A stretch of DNA of 64,000 nucleotides from Halobacillus amylolyticus (GCF_022921115.1 NZ_CP095075.1:2864001-2928000), one strand, 5' to 3'. Positions 45,582 to 53,782 are shown, counted from the first letter of the stretch. The notes: generated from the letters alone by a model not told the origin. Program-made: numbers and translations.

Positions 45582-46751
45582 ATGACAAAATCAAGAATTG
45601 CAGCTGTTGATGTAGGAAATGATGCAGTAAAAGCAAATTTCGGAAAATTGGAATCTGAACTATATATCCCTAATGTCATTGCAAGAGACTTAGAAGATCG
45701 CCCTGTTATAGGCATTGAAGATCTAGATGACAAGGACCCACTCGACAACTTACATATACGTGTCCATTCACCGGCACTCGCTGAAAATAATGCTATCTAT
45801 CGTGTAGGAAACCTTGCAGCAAAAAGTGACAACTCTACAGAGCTTGATCCTGGGAGCAGTAAATCAGAGGAAGATCAAACACTTGTAATGCTATTTGCAT
45901 CTCTAGCAATGGATTCAGTAGCTAATAAAGATGCTAAATCCTCAAAGAATAATGTTGTCGAGGCTAATTACACATTAGGAACAGGGTTGCCTCTCCGTGA
46001 AGTTAAAGAAGGCAAAGACGTAGGCTATCGTTCACAACTTCTAGGCTCTGTGCATCAAGTTGAATTTCTCGTTACACCGAAATACCAAGGTATGAAAGTG
46101 AATATCAAATTCGATGAAGTCAAAGTGTACCCTGAGGGATTTGCAGCGTTCGTTAACCTTGTTATGGATAATGACCTTACTATCATTAATAAGGACTTGA
46201 TTGATAAGCAAATCCTTATTCAGGATATCGGTGGTCTATCTACTGATATTGCGGTGATTAGAAATAGAAATGTAGACGATGATAAGGCTCAGGGCTTTAA
46301 CCTTGGTGTGGCAGAATCGTTGGAGCAGATCAGAGAGGAAATCTTGACGAAACATGGAGTGGAGTTAGACAGTCGTCGTGATGTGGTCGACATTATCACA
46401 AGGAAAAATGATCGTCATCACATTATGGTTAGGGGAAGCCGTACAAGTGTCCATGACATTACAGATCGCATTTTGTTGGAATTGGCTAAAAAGCAATACC
46501 GCTTTTTAAGAAATGTATGGCAGAAAAACTCTCAGTCCGAGATTTGCTATTTTGTTGGCGGTGGATCTGCTGTACTGAAAGACTACATTAAAACACTTAA
46601 CAATAAACTGGATGGCTTCAACATTGACTTTTTTGAAGATGAAAATGAAAGCATTTGGATGATGGCCAATGCGTATTATAAGCTCATTTCTGACTTCGTG
46701 CGTAAATCTGAGAAAGAAAACAAGAAAACAGAAGTTACTCCATCAAAGTAA
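45582..46751 (+). CDS. ParM/StbA-family actin-like ATPase
   Basis: Filament-forming actin homologue of the plasmid segregation type. 389 residues with actin-fold nucleotide motifs: phosphate-1 VDVGNDAVKANFG (9-21), phosphate-2 IQDIGGLSTDIAVI near residue 214, and the adenosine motif YFVGGGSAVLKDYI near residue 326. AAGGAGAG precedes the ATG. A ParR-like gene follows after 9 bases, and a repeat cluster with a promoter lies upstream: the full three-part layout of a type II partition locus. Homologues are known on Bacillus plasmids and, as orphans, on some chromosomes; which replicon this one serves cannot be told. Confidence 0.85.
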   Translation: MTKSRIAAVDVGNDAVKANFGKLESELYIPNVIARDLEDRPVIGIEDLDDKDPLDNLHIRVHSPALAENNAIYRVGNLAAKSDNSTELDPGSSKSEEDQTLVMLFASLAMDSVANKDAKSSKNNVVEANYTLGTGLPLREVKEGKDVGYRSQLLGSVHQVEFLVTPKYQGMKVNIKFDEVKVYPEGFAAFVNLVMDNDLTIINKDLIDKQILIQDIGGLSTDIAVIRNRNVDDDKAQGFNLGVAESLEQIREEILTKHGVELDSRRDVVDIITRKNDRHHIMVRGSRTSVHDITDRILLELAKKQYRFLRNVWQKNSQSEICYFVGGGSAVLKDYIKTLNNKLDGFNIDFFEDENESIWMMANAYYKLISDFVRKSEKENKKTEVTPSK

Positions 46752-46760
46752 GGTGATTAA

Positions 46761-47351
46761 ATGAGTAACACCAAGAAGAGTGTTGAGCGGGGACAGTCCA
46801 TTACGTTTCGTGTTCCTTCCGACACTCCTGATCACTTATTGAAGCAATTGACCGAGCTTAAAGAAAAAGAAAGAAGAAACTTTTCAAGTAAAATTGCACA
46901 ATACGTTATGGATGGGGTTAGTGAATCAATTTCTAAAGAAAAAGAAACAGTCACAATCCCACTACCTAGAAAACTGACGAAAGAACAACGAAGCTGGATG
47001 AAGCATGAGCATTCTGAAGCGCTAATGGGAAGCATCATCTACCAGCTTATGATCGATCCAACAAGAGCAATGACACTTTTAGCCTCACTAAACAGTAACT
47101 CCGTAGATATCAACGACGCATTGTATTTACAAGAAGAAACAGCAGCAACAATGTCAAATGTTGAATATGAAGTGCAAAAAGAACCTGATGTTACTGAAGA
47201 AGCTGAAATGGAATTTGATGATAGTGCTCTAGATGACTTAAGCCTTGATAATCTTCATGGTGAACTGCATCAAAATCAGAGTGAAGAGCAAGGGGAAAAA
47301 GAGGAAGATGATGACCTTCTTGGTGATTTTCTGTCCAGTATGAATAAATAA
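46761..47351 (+). CDS. ParR-like DNA-binding adaptor of the actin operon
   Basis: 196 residues, not closely recognised. The N-terminal 55 residues look like a ribbon-helix-helix domain: a strand with QSITFRVPS, then two helices (HLLKQLTELKEKERR and SSKIAQYVMDGVSE). The middle is helical; the C-terminal third (from about 135) is strongly acidic, ending DDDLLGDFLSSMNK, a tail that could contact the actin filament. AAGGTG before ATG, 9 bases after the actin gene, and a terminator follows. ParR function is inferred from fold and position. Confidence 0.7.
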   Translation: MSNTKKSVERGQSITFRVPSDTPDHLLKQLTELKEKERRNFSSKIAQYVMDGVSESISKEKETVTIPLPRKLTKEQRSWMKHEHSEALMGSIIYQLMIDPTRAMTLLASLNSNSVDINDALYLQEETAATMSNVEYEVQKEPDVTEEAEMEFDDSALDDLSLDNLHGELHQNQSEEQGEKEEDDDLLGDFLSSMNK

Positions 47352-47356
47352 TACCG

Positions 47357-47390
47357 AGAGCCAAAAGCCTATAAAGCTTTTGGCTCTTTC
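47357..47390 (+). terminator. Terminator of the actin partition operon
   Basis: Perfect 12-bp stem AGAGCCAAAAGC / GCTTTTGGCTCT with a 7-nt loop, then TTC. Confidence 0.85.
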
Positions 47391-47427
47391 AAATTCCCGG
47401 ACTTAGGAGCCAAATTCCCAGACTTAG
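47391..47427. repeat. Tandem direct repeat AAATTCCCRGACTTAG
   Basis: Two 16-bp copies (47391-47406 and 47412-47427) differing at one base, 21 bases apart, directly after the actin-operon terminator. Spacing is two helix turns. Meaning unknown; possibly a protein-binding site. Confidence 0.7.
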
Positions 47428-47441
47428 TTATATGTATAATG

Positions 47442-47471
47442 AAAGAACTGCTATAATTATAGCAGTTCTTT
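47442..47471. terminator. Perfect hairpin terminator at the end of the zinc-ribbon gene
   Basis: A 30-bp perfect palindrome, AAAGAACTGCTATAA plus its complement, followed by TTTT on the plus strand and overlapping the stop of the minus-strand gene. Confidence 0.8.
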
Positions 47472-47716
47472 TACAATGGGTTATGGTCGGCAAAGGCAAG
47501 AAAAGTTCTCTCTTCTTCAATTAATCCACAAGCTCCGCATTGGACTTTATATTCCGGGCCTCTATAGTCCATATGGAAGGTAGCTAATTGGCCAGTATCG
47601 CATTCTGATAGGACTTCACCAGTTTTGGGGTCCAGTTTAACTGAAGTAGAAAGTTGTTTGATTTTATTAAATCTGGAACGGTTCGTCTTGCAGTTAGGGC
47701 ATAAATATGGATGCAT
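47471..47716 (-). CDS. Zinc-ribbon protein of unknown function
   Basis: 81 residues from ATG 47716, set by GGAGGTG before it. Two cysteine pairs, LCPNCKTNRSRF at the start and VQCGACGLIEEE near the end, would bind one zinc. The middle holds KLDPKTGEVLSEC. Similar small proteins occur in Bacillaceae without known role. Single gene; not linked to the actin operon by strand. Confidence 0.7.
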   Translation of the reverse strand: MHPYLCPNCKTNRSRFNKIKQLSTSVKLDPKTGEVLSECDTGQLATFHMDYRGPEYKVQCGACGLIEEERTFLAFADHNPL

Positions 47717-47826
47717 ATTTTTCACCTCCAGGAATTATTTTATACTATTACCCCCTCCTTATACAAAAAGTAGTACAAAATGTTATGAAAACTAACTAAT
47801 CCTACTACATTAACTGAAAAGTCGAC

Positions 47827-47840
47827 ATTTCCCGGGAAAT
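47827..47840. promoter_or_regulatory. Perfect 14-bp palindrome upstream of the permease gene
   Basis: ATTTCCCGGGAAAT, about 84 bases before the TauE/SafE start. A possible operator; no regulator identified. Confidence 0.35.
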
Positions 47841-47923
47841 ATCGATTAATATCTACAGAAGATTAAATAGAAAAGTGGGATAGCTGAGAAATTTCGTGTA
47901 ATACAGAAGGGTAAGTGAGTAAG

Positions 47924-48652
47924 ATGGATGCAATTGTTCTTTTTAGTATCATCATTGTGGCAGCCTCTATTCTACAAACGAGTACTGGTTTTGGTTTTTC
48001 AATAATGGCAACACCATTTTTACTATTATTGTTTGAACCAAAAGAAGCGATCCAAATAAACTTGATACTATCATTAGTGATTTCAGTAGCTCTTATACGG
48101 AAGGTCCATCAGGATGTAGATGTGACTATATTAAAGAGGTTTATCACAGGTAGCTTCTCAGGATTAGTATTAGGAATCGTTATATTCTTATATGTTAATA
48201 CAGCTCAATTGAAGCTAGTAGTAAGCTTGGTTATTTTACTGTTAACATTTCTGTTGATCCTTTCTTTTCGGGTGAAGCAAACAAAAGAAAGAGATTTTTT
48301 CGTAGGGGGTATTTCCGGGGCTTTAACGACTAGCATTGGTATGCCAGGCCCGCCTTTACTTCTTTACTTTTCAGGTACGGGAGCAAGTAAAGAAAAGATC
48401 AGAGCAACCACTCTTGCCTTTTATTTGTTTATCTATTCAGCAAGCTTAGCTGTCCAGATTGTGTTTGTGGGAGCGACTCAAACTGTATGGGTGTCAAGTG
48501 CATTAGCTTTGCCGCTAGTGATCATTGGATTGGTTGTAGGTCAAAAGCTTTTCATGTGGGTGAGTCAACGTTTGTTTAGGCTATTTACTTATATCCTCTT
48601 GCTGTTTACTGGCTTTTATTTACTTCTAGAACGTTTAATCTCAAATGGGTAA
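47924..48652 (+). CDS. TauE/SafE family sulfite/organic-anion exporter
   Basis: Membrane permease of about 242 residues and seven to eight helices. Family landmarks: ILQTSTGFGFSIMATPF near the start, VGGISGALTTSIGMPGPPLLLYF in the middle, quoted in part, and a C-terminal LLLFTGFYLLLE. ATG 47924 is preferred (GAAGGG about 12 bases upstream); GTG 47915 is too close to it. Transport of sulfite, taurine-derived or other anions is known in the family; substrate unknown here. Single gene beside an insertion sequence. Confidence 0.88.
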   Translation: MDAIVLFSIIIVAASILQTSTGFGFSIMATPFLLLLFEPKEAIQINLILSLVISVALIRKVHQDVDVTILKRFITGSFSGLVLGIVIFLYVNTAQLKLVVSLVILLLTFLLILSFRVKQTKERDFFVGGISGALTTSIGMPGPPLLLYFSGTGASKEKIRATTLAFYLFIYSASLAVQIVFVGATQTVWVSSALALPLVIIGLVVGQKLFMWVSQRLFRLFTYILLLFTGFYLLLERLISNG

Positions 48653-48844
48653 AAGGAGAAAAAGTCAGCCTGCTGGGCTGACTAAAGATCCAATGAATTA
48701 AATGTATTACCACATGAGCTGTGTTAGGAGGGGCGGTTATGCTCGTTGTTTATTAAGGAAAATCCTTCCTTTGTAGGTTTTTTTACTAGCTCTCTTTTCT
48801 TTTGTACACGCTTAGGGGAAATTTTGTTTTGGAGATCTGTCAAT
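48653..48844. other. Spacer between the permease gene and the IS element
   Basis: Contains the hairpin AGTCAGCC / GGGCTGACT (48663-48683), possibly the permease terminator, and an AGGAGGGG site followed by an ATG with only five codons. It may hold remains of the gene whose 3' part survives beyond the IS element. Confidence 0.4.
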
Positions 48845-48958
48845 ATAGTGGACATTCATAGACCGGTATTTGAACCATTCTTTTTCTTCCGCGCGTCCTC
48901 TTTCGAGACGCTTGGATGCCTCCGCCTAAAGGAAAGAATCAAAAACCAATTCATTCCT

Positions 48959-49870
48959 TTAGGCAGAGGACATTTGGTTCTTTTTGAGCTTTTTATCATG
49001 GTTCATTTTATAGCTCTTTTCTTTTTCTAACGGAGTTAAATAGTCCAATGTAGAATGGAGTCGTTTTTGGTTATAAAAATTGATGTAAAACTGAATGGCT
49101 AGTTTGGCTTCTGCTTTTGTCTCATAAACATGTTTGTACAGGTATTCTTTTTTCAGAGAGGCAAAGAAACTCTCTGCACATGCATTGTCGTAGGGGTTTC
49201 CCTTCCGACTCATACTTATGGTCGCTCCTGCCTCCTTAAGTGTATCTAAATAAGCCTTAGAACAGTACTGAGAGCCACGATCTGAATGGTGAATCCAACC
49301 CGACTTAGGGTTACGAATGGCCAAAGCCTTTTCTAAAGCTTTTAAGCACAGGGTGTGATCCATATGATCGTCTAACTGATAACTTATGATCCGTCGGGAA
49401 GCAAGATCAATGACAGGATTCAGATATAAAAAGCCTTCTCCTGTGTGAATATAAGTAATATCAGTAGCCCAAACCTGGTCTGGGGCCTCTGGAAGAAAGT
49501 CACGGTTTAAATGGTTTGAGTGAATGGTTTCATCGTGATCAGAGTCTGTCGTATTGATGAACTTTTTAGGTGGTGTGGCATAAAGGTCCAGTTCTCTCAT
49601 TCGATTCGTCACTTTCTTTTGAGAAACCTCCACCTGATCCACTTCTCGAAGCATAAAGTGGATGCGAGGGCTGCCGTAACACCCATAATTATCATGATAA
49701 TGGAAGAGGATCCGTTCATCGATATAACGGTTCCAAGCCTCTCTTTTCGTTTCTTCTCTGTCCAGGCGATTCAAATAATCATAATAACCAGATTTAGACA
49801 CACCAAGAACTTGGCACATCCTCGAAATGGTGTGTTCGTGTCGGTGTTCATGAATGAACTCGAACTTCAC
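48959..49870 (-). CDS. IS3-family transposase orfB (integrase domain)
   Basis: 303 residues: an HTH_21 segment (about 40-95, RILFHYHDNYGCYGSPRI in part), then the rve catalytic core with the DDE residues in VWATDITYIHT (first Asp), HHSDRGSQYCS (second Asp) and NPYDNACAESFFASLKKE (Glu). It starts with a GTG in a TAGTG overlap with the orfA stop, so it is translated by coupling or as an OrfAB frameshift product through the run GGAAAAG. Intact. Confidence 0.93.
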   Translation of the reverse strand: MKFEFIHEHRHEHTISRMCQVLGVSKSGYYDYLNRLDREETKREAWNRYIDERILFHYHDNYGCYGSPRIHFMLREVDQVEVSQKKVTNRMRELDLYATPPKKFINTTDSDHDETIHSNHLNRDFLPEAPDQVWATDITYIHTGEGFLYLNPVIDLASRRIISYQLDDHMDHTLCLKALEKALAIRNPKSGWIHHSDRGSQYCSKAYLDTLKEAGATISMSRKGNPYDNACAESFFASLKKEYLYKHVYETKAEAKLAIQFYINFYNQKRLHSTLDYLTPLEKEKSYKMNHDKKLKKNQMSSA

Positions 49871-50175
49871 TACTTTTCCTGATTGAAGATGTGCATGGCC
49901 TTTTTTAAAATGTCGACTTCCTCCTGGAGCTCTACGTTACTTTTTTTCTCTTTTTCATACATTTCCTTGTACTCAGAGGCGGTCAACAGTTGATTCTGTG
50001 CTTCTTTTTCTTCCTTCTTTTTTTGGTCACGATACTCCGTCTTCCATCTTTTAAGGTTACCGTAGGGAATATCGAGTTTCTGACTAAGGTCCGTCATTTT
50101 GTGTCCGTCCAATTCCATTAACTTCACAACATAAAGCTTAAACTCAGGGTCATAATTTCTGTACTTTTGGGTCAA
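49870..50175 (-). CDS. IS3-family transposase orfA (helix-turn-helix)
   Basis: About 101 residues: a helix-turn-helix (TDLSQKLDIPYGNLKRWKTEY) preceded by YRNYDPEFKLYVVKLME, the standard OrfA start, and a C-terminal leucine-zipper-like coiled coil (EKEKKSNVELQEEVDILKKA). The preferred start is TTG 50175, with AAAGGA nine bases before it; the frame stays open to 50235, inside the terminal repeat. Confidence 0.85.
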   Translation of the reverse strand: MTQKYRNYDPEFKLYVVKLMELDGHKMTDLSQKLDIPYGNLKRWKTEYRDQKKKEEKEAQNQLLTASEYKEMYEKEKKSNVELQEEVDILKKAMHIFNQEK

Positions 50176-50253
50176 TGTGAACACGTCCTTTAATGCTTTG
50201 TGATGATTAAAACATGGTTCAATACTTGTGTCCACTTTTTATACTAACTCTAA

Positions 50254-50637
50254 AAGGAGGGGGAGTTAGCTCCCGCTTTTCGTGAATTTGACCACAACAA
50301 TAATGTGGTGACTTTACCATCGGGTGATAAAGCCATAATCCTTTTTTTGCAACCTTCATGTAATAGGTGCGAGGATATTATTTCTTACATAAAAAAAGCA
50401 CCCTCTTTAAGAAATAAGTTGTACGTTATTTCAAAAGAAAAAGTTCTTGAAGAGTCGGGGAATTTGCCGATTAATGTTCATTTAATCACTTCAGAGACTG
50501 TTCTAAAAAACTACGGTATCAAAGACTTTCCGTCGGTTATTTCTATTGAGGGTGAGTTAGTAAAAAAAGTCTATTTCCAGACCAACGTAGATGAAGTAAT
50601 TGAACTTATGAAAGAGGAGCAGTTTAAGGCTGTATAA
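50254..50637 (+). pseudogene. Thioredoxin-like (redoxin) domain protein, 5' end lost next to the IS element
   Basis: The frame is open from 50254 and reads KEGELAPAFREFDHNNN before any good start, the opening strand of a redoxin/TlpA domain. It goes on with ILFLQPSCNRCEDII (a CxxC-type active site, Cys-Asn-Arg-Cys) and FPSVISIEGELVKKVYF. These proteins usually have an N-terminal membrane anchor; here an in-frame stop and the IS end lie directly upstream, so the anchor is missing. A GTG at 50305 would give a 110-residue product lacking the first strand. Most likely a remnant. Confidence 0.65.
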
Positions 50638-50760
50638 TAATGCTCGTAGAGTGAAAACTGCTATTCAAAGCCAATTTGTGAAGGGGTCTTTATAAAATTG
50701 TCTTGTCAAATGTGCAAATAAAACGTGGTTGCCGGGGAGTATAATGGATTCGTTATAATA

Positions 50761-50808
50761 AAAGAGCTATCTATTTCGCGTTTATCAACAAGAAATAGGT
50801 AGCTCTTT
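50761..50808. terminator. Bidirectional terminator
   Basis: 17-bp stem AAAGAGCTATCTATTTC / GAAATAGGTAGCTCTTT (one G-T pair) with T and A runs on both sides, between convergent genes. Confidence 0.8.
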
Positions 50809-50852
50809 ATTTTTTAAGGATTCCTCAGTGACTTGAGATCCCTTTTTTGAAG

Positions 50853-51185
50853 TTATTTAGTTATCGTGCCGTTTTCTTCAAGGTCGACCCAATCATGAGC
50901 CCATTTCTCGATGTCATCCATAATTGGTTTTAAAGACAAGCCTTTTTCAGTTAAAGAATATTCAATGCGGACAGGGGTTTCGGGAAACACGTCTCGCTTT
51001 ACCAATCCACTTTTCTCCATGTCTTTTAATCGGTCTGAAAGTACTTTTCCGCTAATGCCAATAGAGGATTCTATTGTACAGAAGCGTTGTTTACCTTCTA
51101 AAAGCTGGTAGATGATTAAACCTGTCCAGCGTTGACTTAGGAGGCCAATTGCTTTTTCAAAACGAGGACATATCGATTTGTTCAT
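50853..51185 (-). CDS. HxlR family transcriptional regulator
   Basis: 110 residues, winged helix-turn-helix of the HxlR/YodB type: CPRFEKAIGLLSQRWTGLII in the N-terminal helix with the conserved Cys6, GISGKVLSDRLKDMEKSGL for recognition, and YSLTEKGLSLKPIMDDIEKW at the end. Family members often sense oxidants or aldehydes through the N-terminal Cys. Single gene; target unknown. GGGAGTG before ATG. Confidence 0.9.
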   Translation of the reverse strand: MNKSICPRFEKAIGLLSQRWTGLIIYQLLEGKQRFCTIESSIGISGKVLSDRLKDMEKSGLVKRDVFPETPVRIEYSLTEKGLSLKPIMDDIEKWAHDWVDLEENGTITK

Positions 51186-51287
51186 GTCTCATCACTCCCA
51201 TTACCTTCATTATATCATTAGCCTGCATGTTATTAAATGATATTTATTGCCTTAATAATGAAAAATAACCTCATTACTTAAAGTAAC

Positions 51288-51324
51288 AAAGGCACTTGAA
51301 TTAAGCATTATTTCAAGTGTCTTT
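51288..51324 (-). terminator. Terminator of the CapA-like gene
   Basis: AAAGGCACTTGAA / TTCAAGTGTCTTT, 13-bp stem with one G-T pair and an 11-nt loop, just after the minus-strand stop. Confidence 0.75.
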
Positions 51325-51332
51325 GCTTGTCC

Positions 51333-52469
51333 TTATTCTATAAAAGCTAGCTCAGGGAGCCATTGAGAGAGGTGTTGCTTTTGTTCTTCCATAACTTGCT
51401 TATAATTTTTAAGCTGCGTTGGGGTTAGCTTATGCATTGGGATGACCTCATAGTTATGTGCACCAGATGATGTAACATAGGTTAGCAGGAATCGGGGATT
51501 CTTAACTTGTACGTTGTTTTGATCTTTTACAATGTTGAATTTTATAATGCCACCAATTCTCTTCATAAATGCATCCTGACCTGAAAAGAAATTTCCCAGG
51601 GAATAAACAGCAAGCATTTTATTGCCTTGTTTGCCTTCTACCCATTCGATTGGCTGTAGCACATGTGGATGGTGTCCGATGACTACGTCTACACCCAGAT
51701 CAGCTGTGAATTGAACAAGCTTCTTCTGCCGCTGATTAGGCATTGGTTCGTATTGTTTGCCGAAATGCAGGCTTAAAATGACAGCATCACTGATCTCCTT
51801 AGCCTGTGCGATATCTTGTTTCATTTCTCTCTTATCGATAAGGTTAACAAGATAAGGTTCACTTTCAGGAACAGGTATGCCGTTCGTTCCATAGGTGTAG
51901 CTTAAAAAGGCTATGTCGATCTCTTGTTTAGTTTCGTACACCCGAATATCTTTGCTATCCTCTTTACTCTTATAAACGCCTGTGTACATCATCCCGATGG
52001 TCTCCCAATGCTCGATTGCACTACGAATGCCTCGGGCTCCCTTATCTAGGCTATGATTATTAGCCAGTGTTACCACATCTACTCCGAGTTCCTTGAGGTT
52101 ATTACCCATTTCTTTAGGGGTATTAAAGGCAGGGTACCCAGATAAACCGAGATCTTCTCCGCCAATCATCGTTTCCTGGTTAGCCATTGTAATTGTTGTA
52201 TCTTCTAAGTATGGTTTGACTTGTTTAAGCATTGGCATGAAGTCGTAGCCGTTACTCGTTTTAGCATCATTATACACACGGTCATGTATGAGCATGTCAC
52301 CAATAGCTGAGATACTTATTTCTGAGGGCCGCTCAGGGATGGCCTTTTGCTCAAGGGAAGACTGGGAGGAGGGCGATAACTTTGCTTCTTCAACAGGGGA
52401 AGTTTTCCCTTCACAAGCAGCCGCAAAAATGCTTATAAATAAGAGGAGGAATATAGGGTGAAAACGCAT
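51333..52469 (-). CDS. CapA family lipoprotein
   Basis: 378 residues: an N-terminal lipoprotein signal (hydrophobic FLLLFISIFAAAC, Cys19), a linker to about residue 50, then a CapA/metallophosphatase-like domain (SISAIGDMLIHDRVY, MANQETMIGG, VVTLANNHSLDKG, SLHFGKQYEPMPN, VVIGHHPHVLQPIEW, YSLGNFFSG). CapA proteins take part in poly-gamma-glutamate synthesis or anchoring, but no capB/capC is nearby, so it is probably one of the stand-alone relatives. Acts outside the membrane. Confidence 0.9.
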   Translation of the reverse strand: MRFHPIFLLLFISIFAAACEGKTSPVEEAKLSPSSQSSLEQKAIPERPSEISISAIGDMLIHDRVYNDAKTSNGYDFMPMLKQVKPYLEDTTITMANQETMIGGEDLGLSGYPAFNTPKEMGNNLKELGVDVVTLANNHSLDKGARGIRSAIEHWETIGMMYTGVYKSKEDSKDIRVYETKQEIDIAFLSYTYGTNGIPVPESEPYLVNLIDKREMKQDIAQAKEISDAVILSLHFGKQYEPMPNQRQKKLVQFTADLGVDVVIGHHPHVLQPIEWVEGKQGNKMLAVYSLGNFFSGQDAFMKRIGGIIKFNIVKDQNNVQVKNPRFLLTYVTSSGAHNYEVIPMHKLTPTQLKNYKQVMEEQKQHLSQWLPELAFIE

Positions 52470-52570
52470 AACATCACGATCCCTTTTAATAATTAGGAAT
52501 AAAGTCGAACTTTGTCTTTATTATAACAGATGTTTTACGCTTTTTTTAATAGGTTAAAGTGTCAATGAAA

Positions 52571-52595
52571 AACCTGACCAATTAATGGTCAGGTT
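52571..52595. terminator. Hairpin terminator
   Basis: AACCTGACCA / TGGTCAGGTT with a 5-nt loop between the CapA gene and the bioY remnant, both on the minus strand. Likely once the bioY terminator. Confidence 0.6.
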
Positions 52596-52638
52596 ATATA
52601 TTAGACGATTTCTTATATGTCTTGGTGATTAGGCTTGC

Positions 52639-53017
52639 TTAAATTAGCCGTTTTCTTACAGTTATCCCCACCAACTTGCCAGAAAGGCTTTGATCAATCC
52701 GACGACTACAAATCGATAAACGCCTGCTGCAAGTGCTTCATTCCATCCTAAATCTACACTGAATTTTAATTGAATCGTGCCAAACAGTAATGTGATGATC
52801 ATGCCTGCAGTATTGGCGATCATTGCCATACGTAAGGTGAAGCTCGTTTTTCTAATATAATTCCAGTGAAAAAGGCGGCTGCAATAAAACCAATAATGTA
52901 CCCGCCGGTTGGTCCTGCTAATATTTGGGGGCAAACGCTAAACCCCGCAAATACCGGAATCCCGATTGCCCCTGTAGCTGCATAGCCTTTGTAGCTGAGG
53001 AAAAAGAAAATTATTTG
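52639..53017 (-). pseudogene. bioY: bioY remnant (biotin ECF transporter S component)
   Basis: Three frames together read a BioY C-terminal two-thirds: GAIGIPVFAGFSVCPQILAG and GGYIIGFIAAAFFTGIILEK, then after a shift TSFTLRMAMIANTAGM and GWNEALAAGVYRFVVVGLIK, then after a second shift ITVRKRLI. The shifts are at the T run 52847-52851 and the C run 52666-52669; one added base in each restores the frame. The first 60 or so residues are absent and the frame upstream is closed by a stop at 53018, next to the DinB terminator. The gene is dead whatever the status of the shifts. Confidence 0.75.
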
Positions 53018-53044
53018 TTAAATGAAAGATGAAGAGGGAATAGG

Positions 53045-53070
53045 AAGGGCCGCCTTCATAGGCGACCCTT
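53045..53070 (-). terminator. Terminator of the DinB gene
   Basis: AAGGGCCGCCT / AGGCGACCCTT stem with one mismatch and a 4-nt loop, four bases after the minus-strand stop. Confidence 0.65.
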
Positions 53071-53074
53071 ATAA

Positions 53075-53530
53075 TTAAACTTTTACATACATAGGAAGGT
53101 CGGTATGCCCTATTTCTCGAAGGTAAACAAAAAGATTGCCTTTATGATTGATTTCGTGATCCATTGCCATGTTTAGCAGTTGACTAGCAGGAATCCTTTT
53201 CCCGACTATTTGACTTACATCAATCACTTGTTCAAAGTTATCATCAGATAACGAACTAAGCAATTTAACGGTGGCTTCTGTGTACGTGTTCACCTTTTCG
53301 GATAATTCTGTGGAATCAATTTCATCAAAAAGTTTCTCGGGGTCTTGTTTGTTTGCTAGTCTTACGAAAGTGTACGTTGTTTCGATGATATGATTGACTA
53401 GCTTCTGTGCTTCCATAGATGTAGGTGTAGGTTTGTACGTATAATGTTCAGGATCAATTTTTGCAGCTAATTCTTTTGTTACCTCGCGGTGTGATAAGAA
53501 GTAATCAATGAATTGGGCGCTTTTACTCAT
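53075..53530 (-). CDS. DinB family protein
   Basis: 151-residue four-helix protein of the DinB/YfiT superfamily. Histidines of the metal site are visible in YFLSHREVT, KLVNHIIETTYTF and MAMDHEINHKGNL. Known relatives are thiol-dependent transferases or damage-inducible proteins of unknown role. AGGAGGGG before the ATG. Single gene. Confidence 0.85.
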   Translation of the reverse strand: MSKSAQFIDYFLSHREVTKELAAKIDPEHYTYKPTPTSMEAQKLVNHIIETTYTFVRLANKQDPEKLFDEIDSTELSEKVNTYTEATVKLLSSLSDDNFEQVIDVSQIVGKRIPASQLLNMAMDHEINHKGNLFVYLREIGHTDLPMYVKV

Positions 53531-53782
53531 ATTCGGTCCCCTCCTGTAAAAATAGTTACTCCTTCACAATTAAAGCTAGTATTCTTGTAACCAACCGTCA
53601 ATCAAAAACGTCTATATTACACGAAGACATTTTATGTAGTAGTTTATGACCATTTTTATGATCAGAACGTTGTTTAAACTGTTACAATTATTTCATTTTG
53701 TTAAAAGAGGGTGTTTTCTGGTTCAAAAAGGAGTAAAAATAATGTAAAATGGGTAAGTGTAATTTTAACGGAGGTTTTTCAA

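Larger units (their letters stand above)
48845..50238 (-). mobile_element. IS3-family insertion sequence
   Basis: About 1.39 kb with orfA and orfB on the minus strand. AGTGGACA at 48847-48854 and TGTCCACT at 50229-50236 are terminal inverted repeats, and further inside both ends share TATT(T)GAACCAT. No clear target duplication is seen, so exact ends are uncertain. The transposase frames appear intact, so it could still move. A hairpin near 48919-48969 ends the orfB transcript. Confidence 0.85.
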
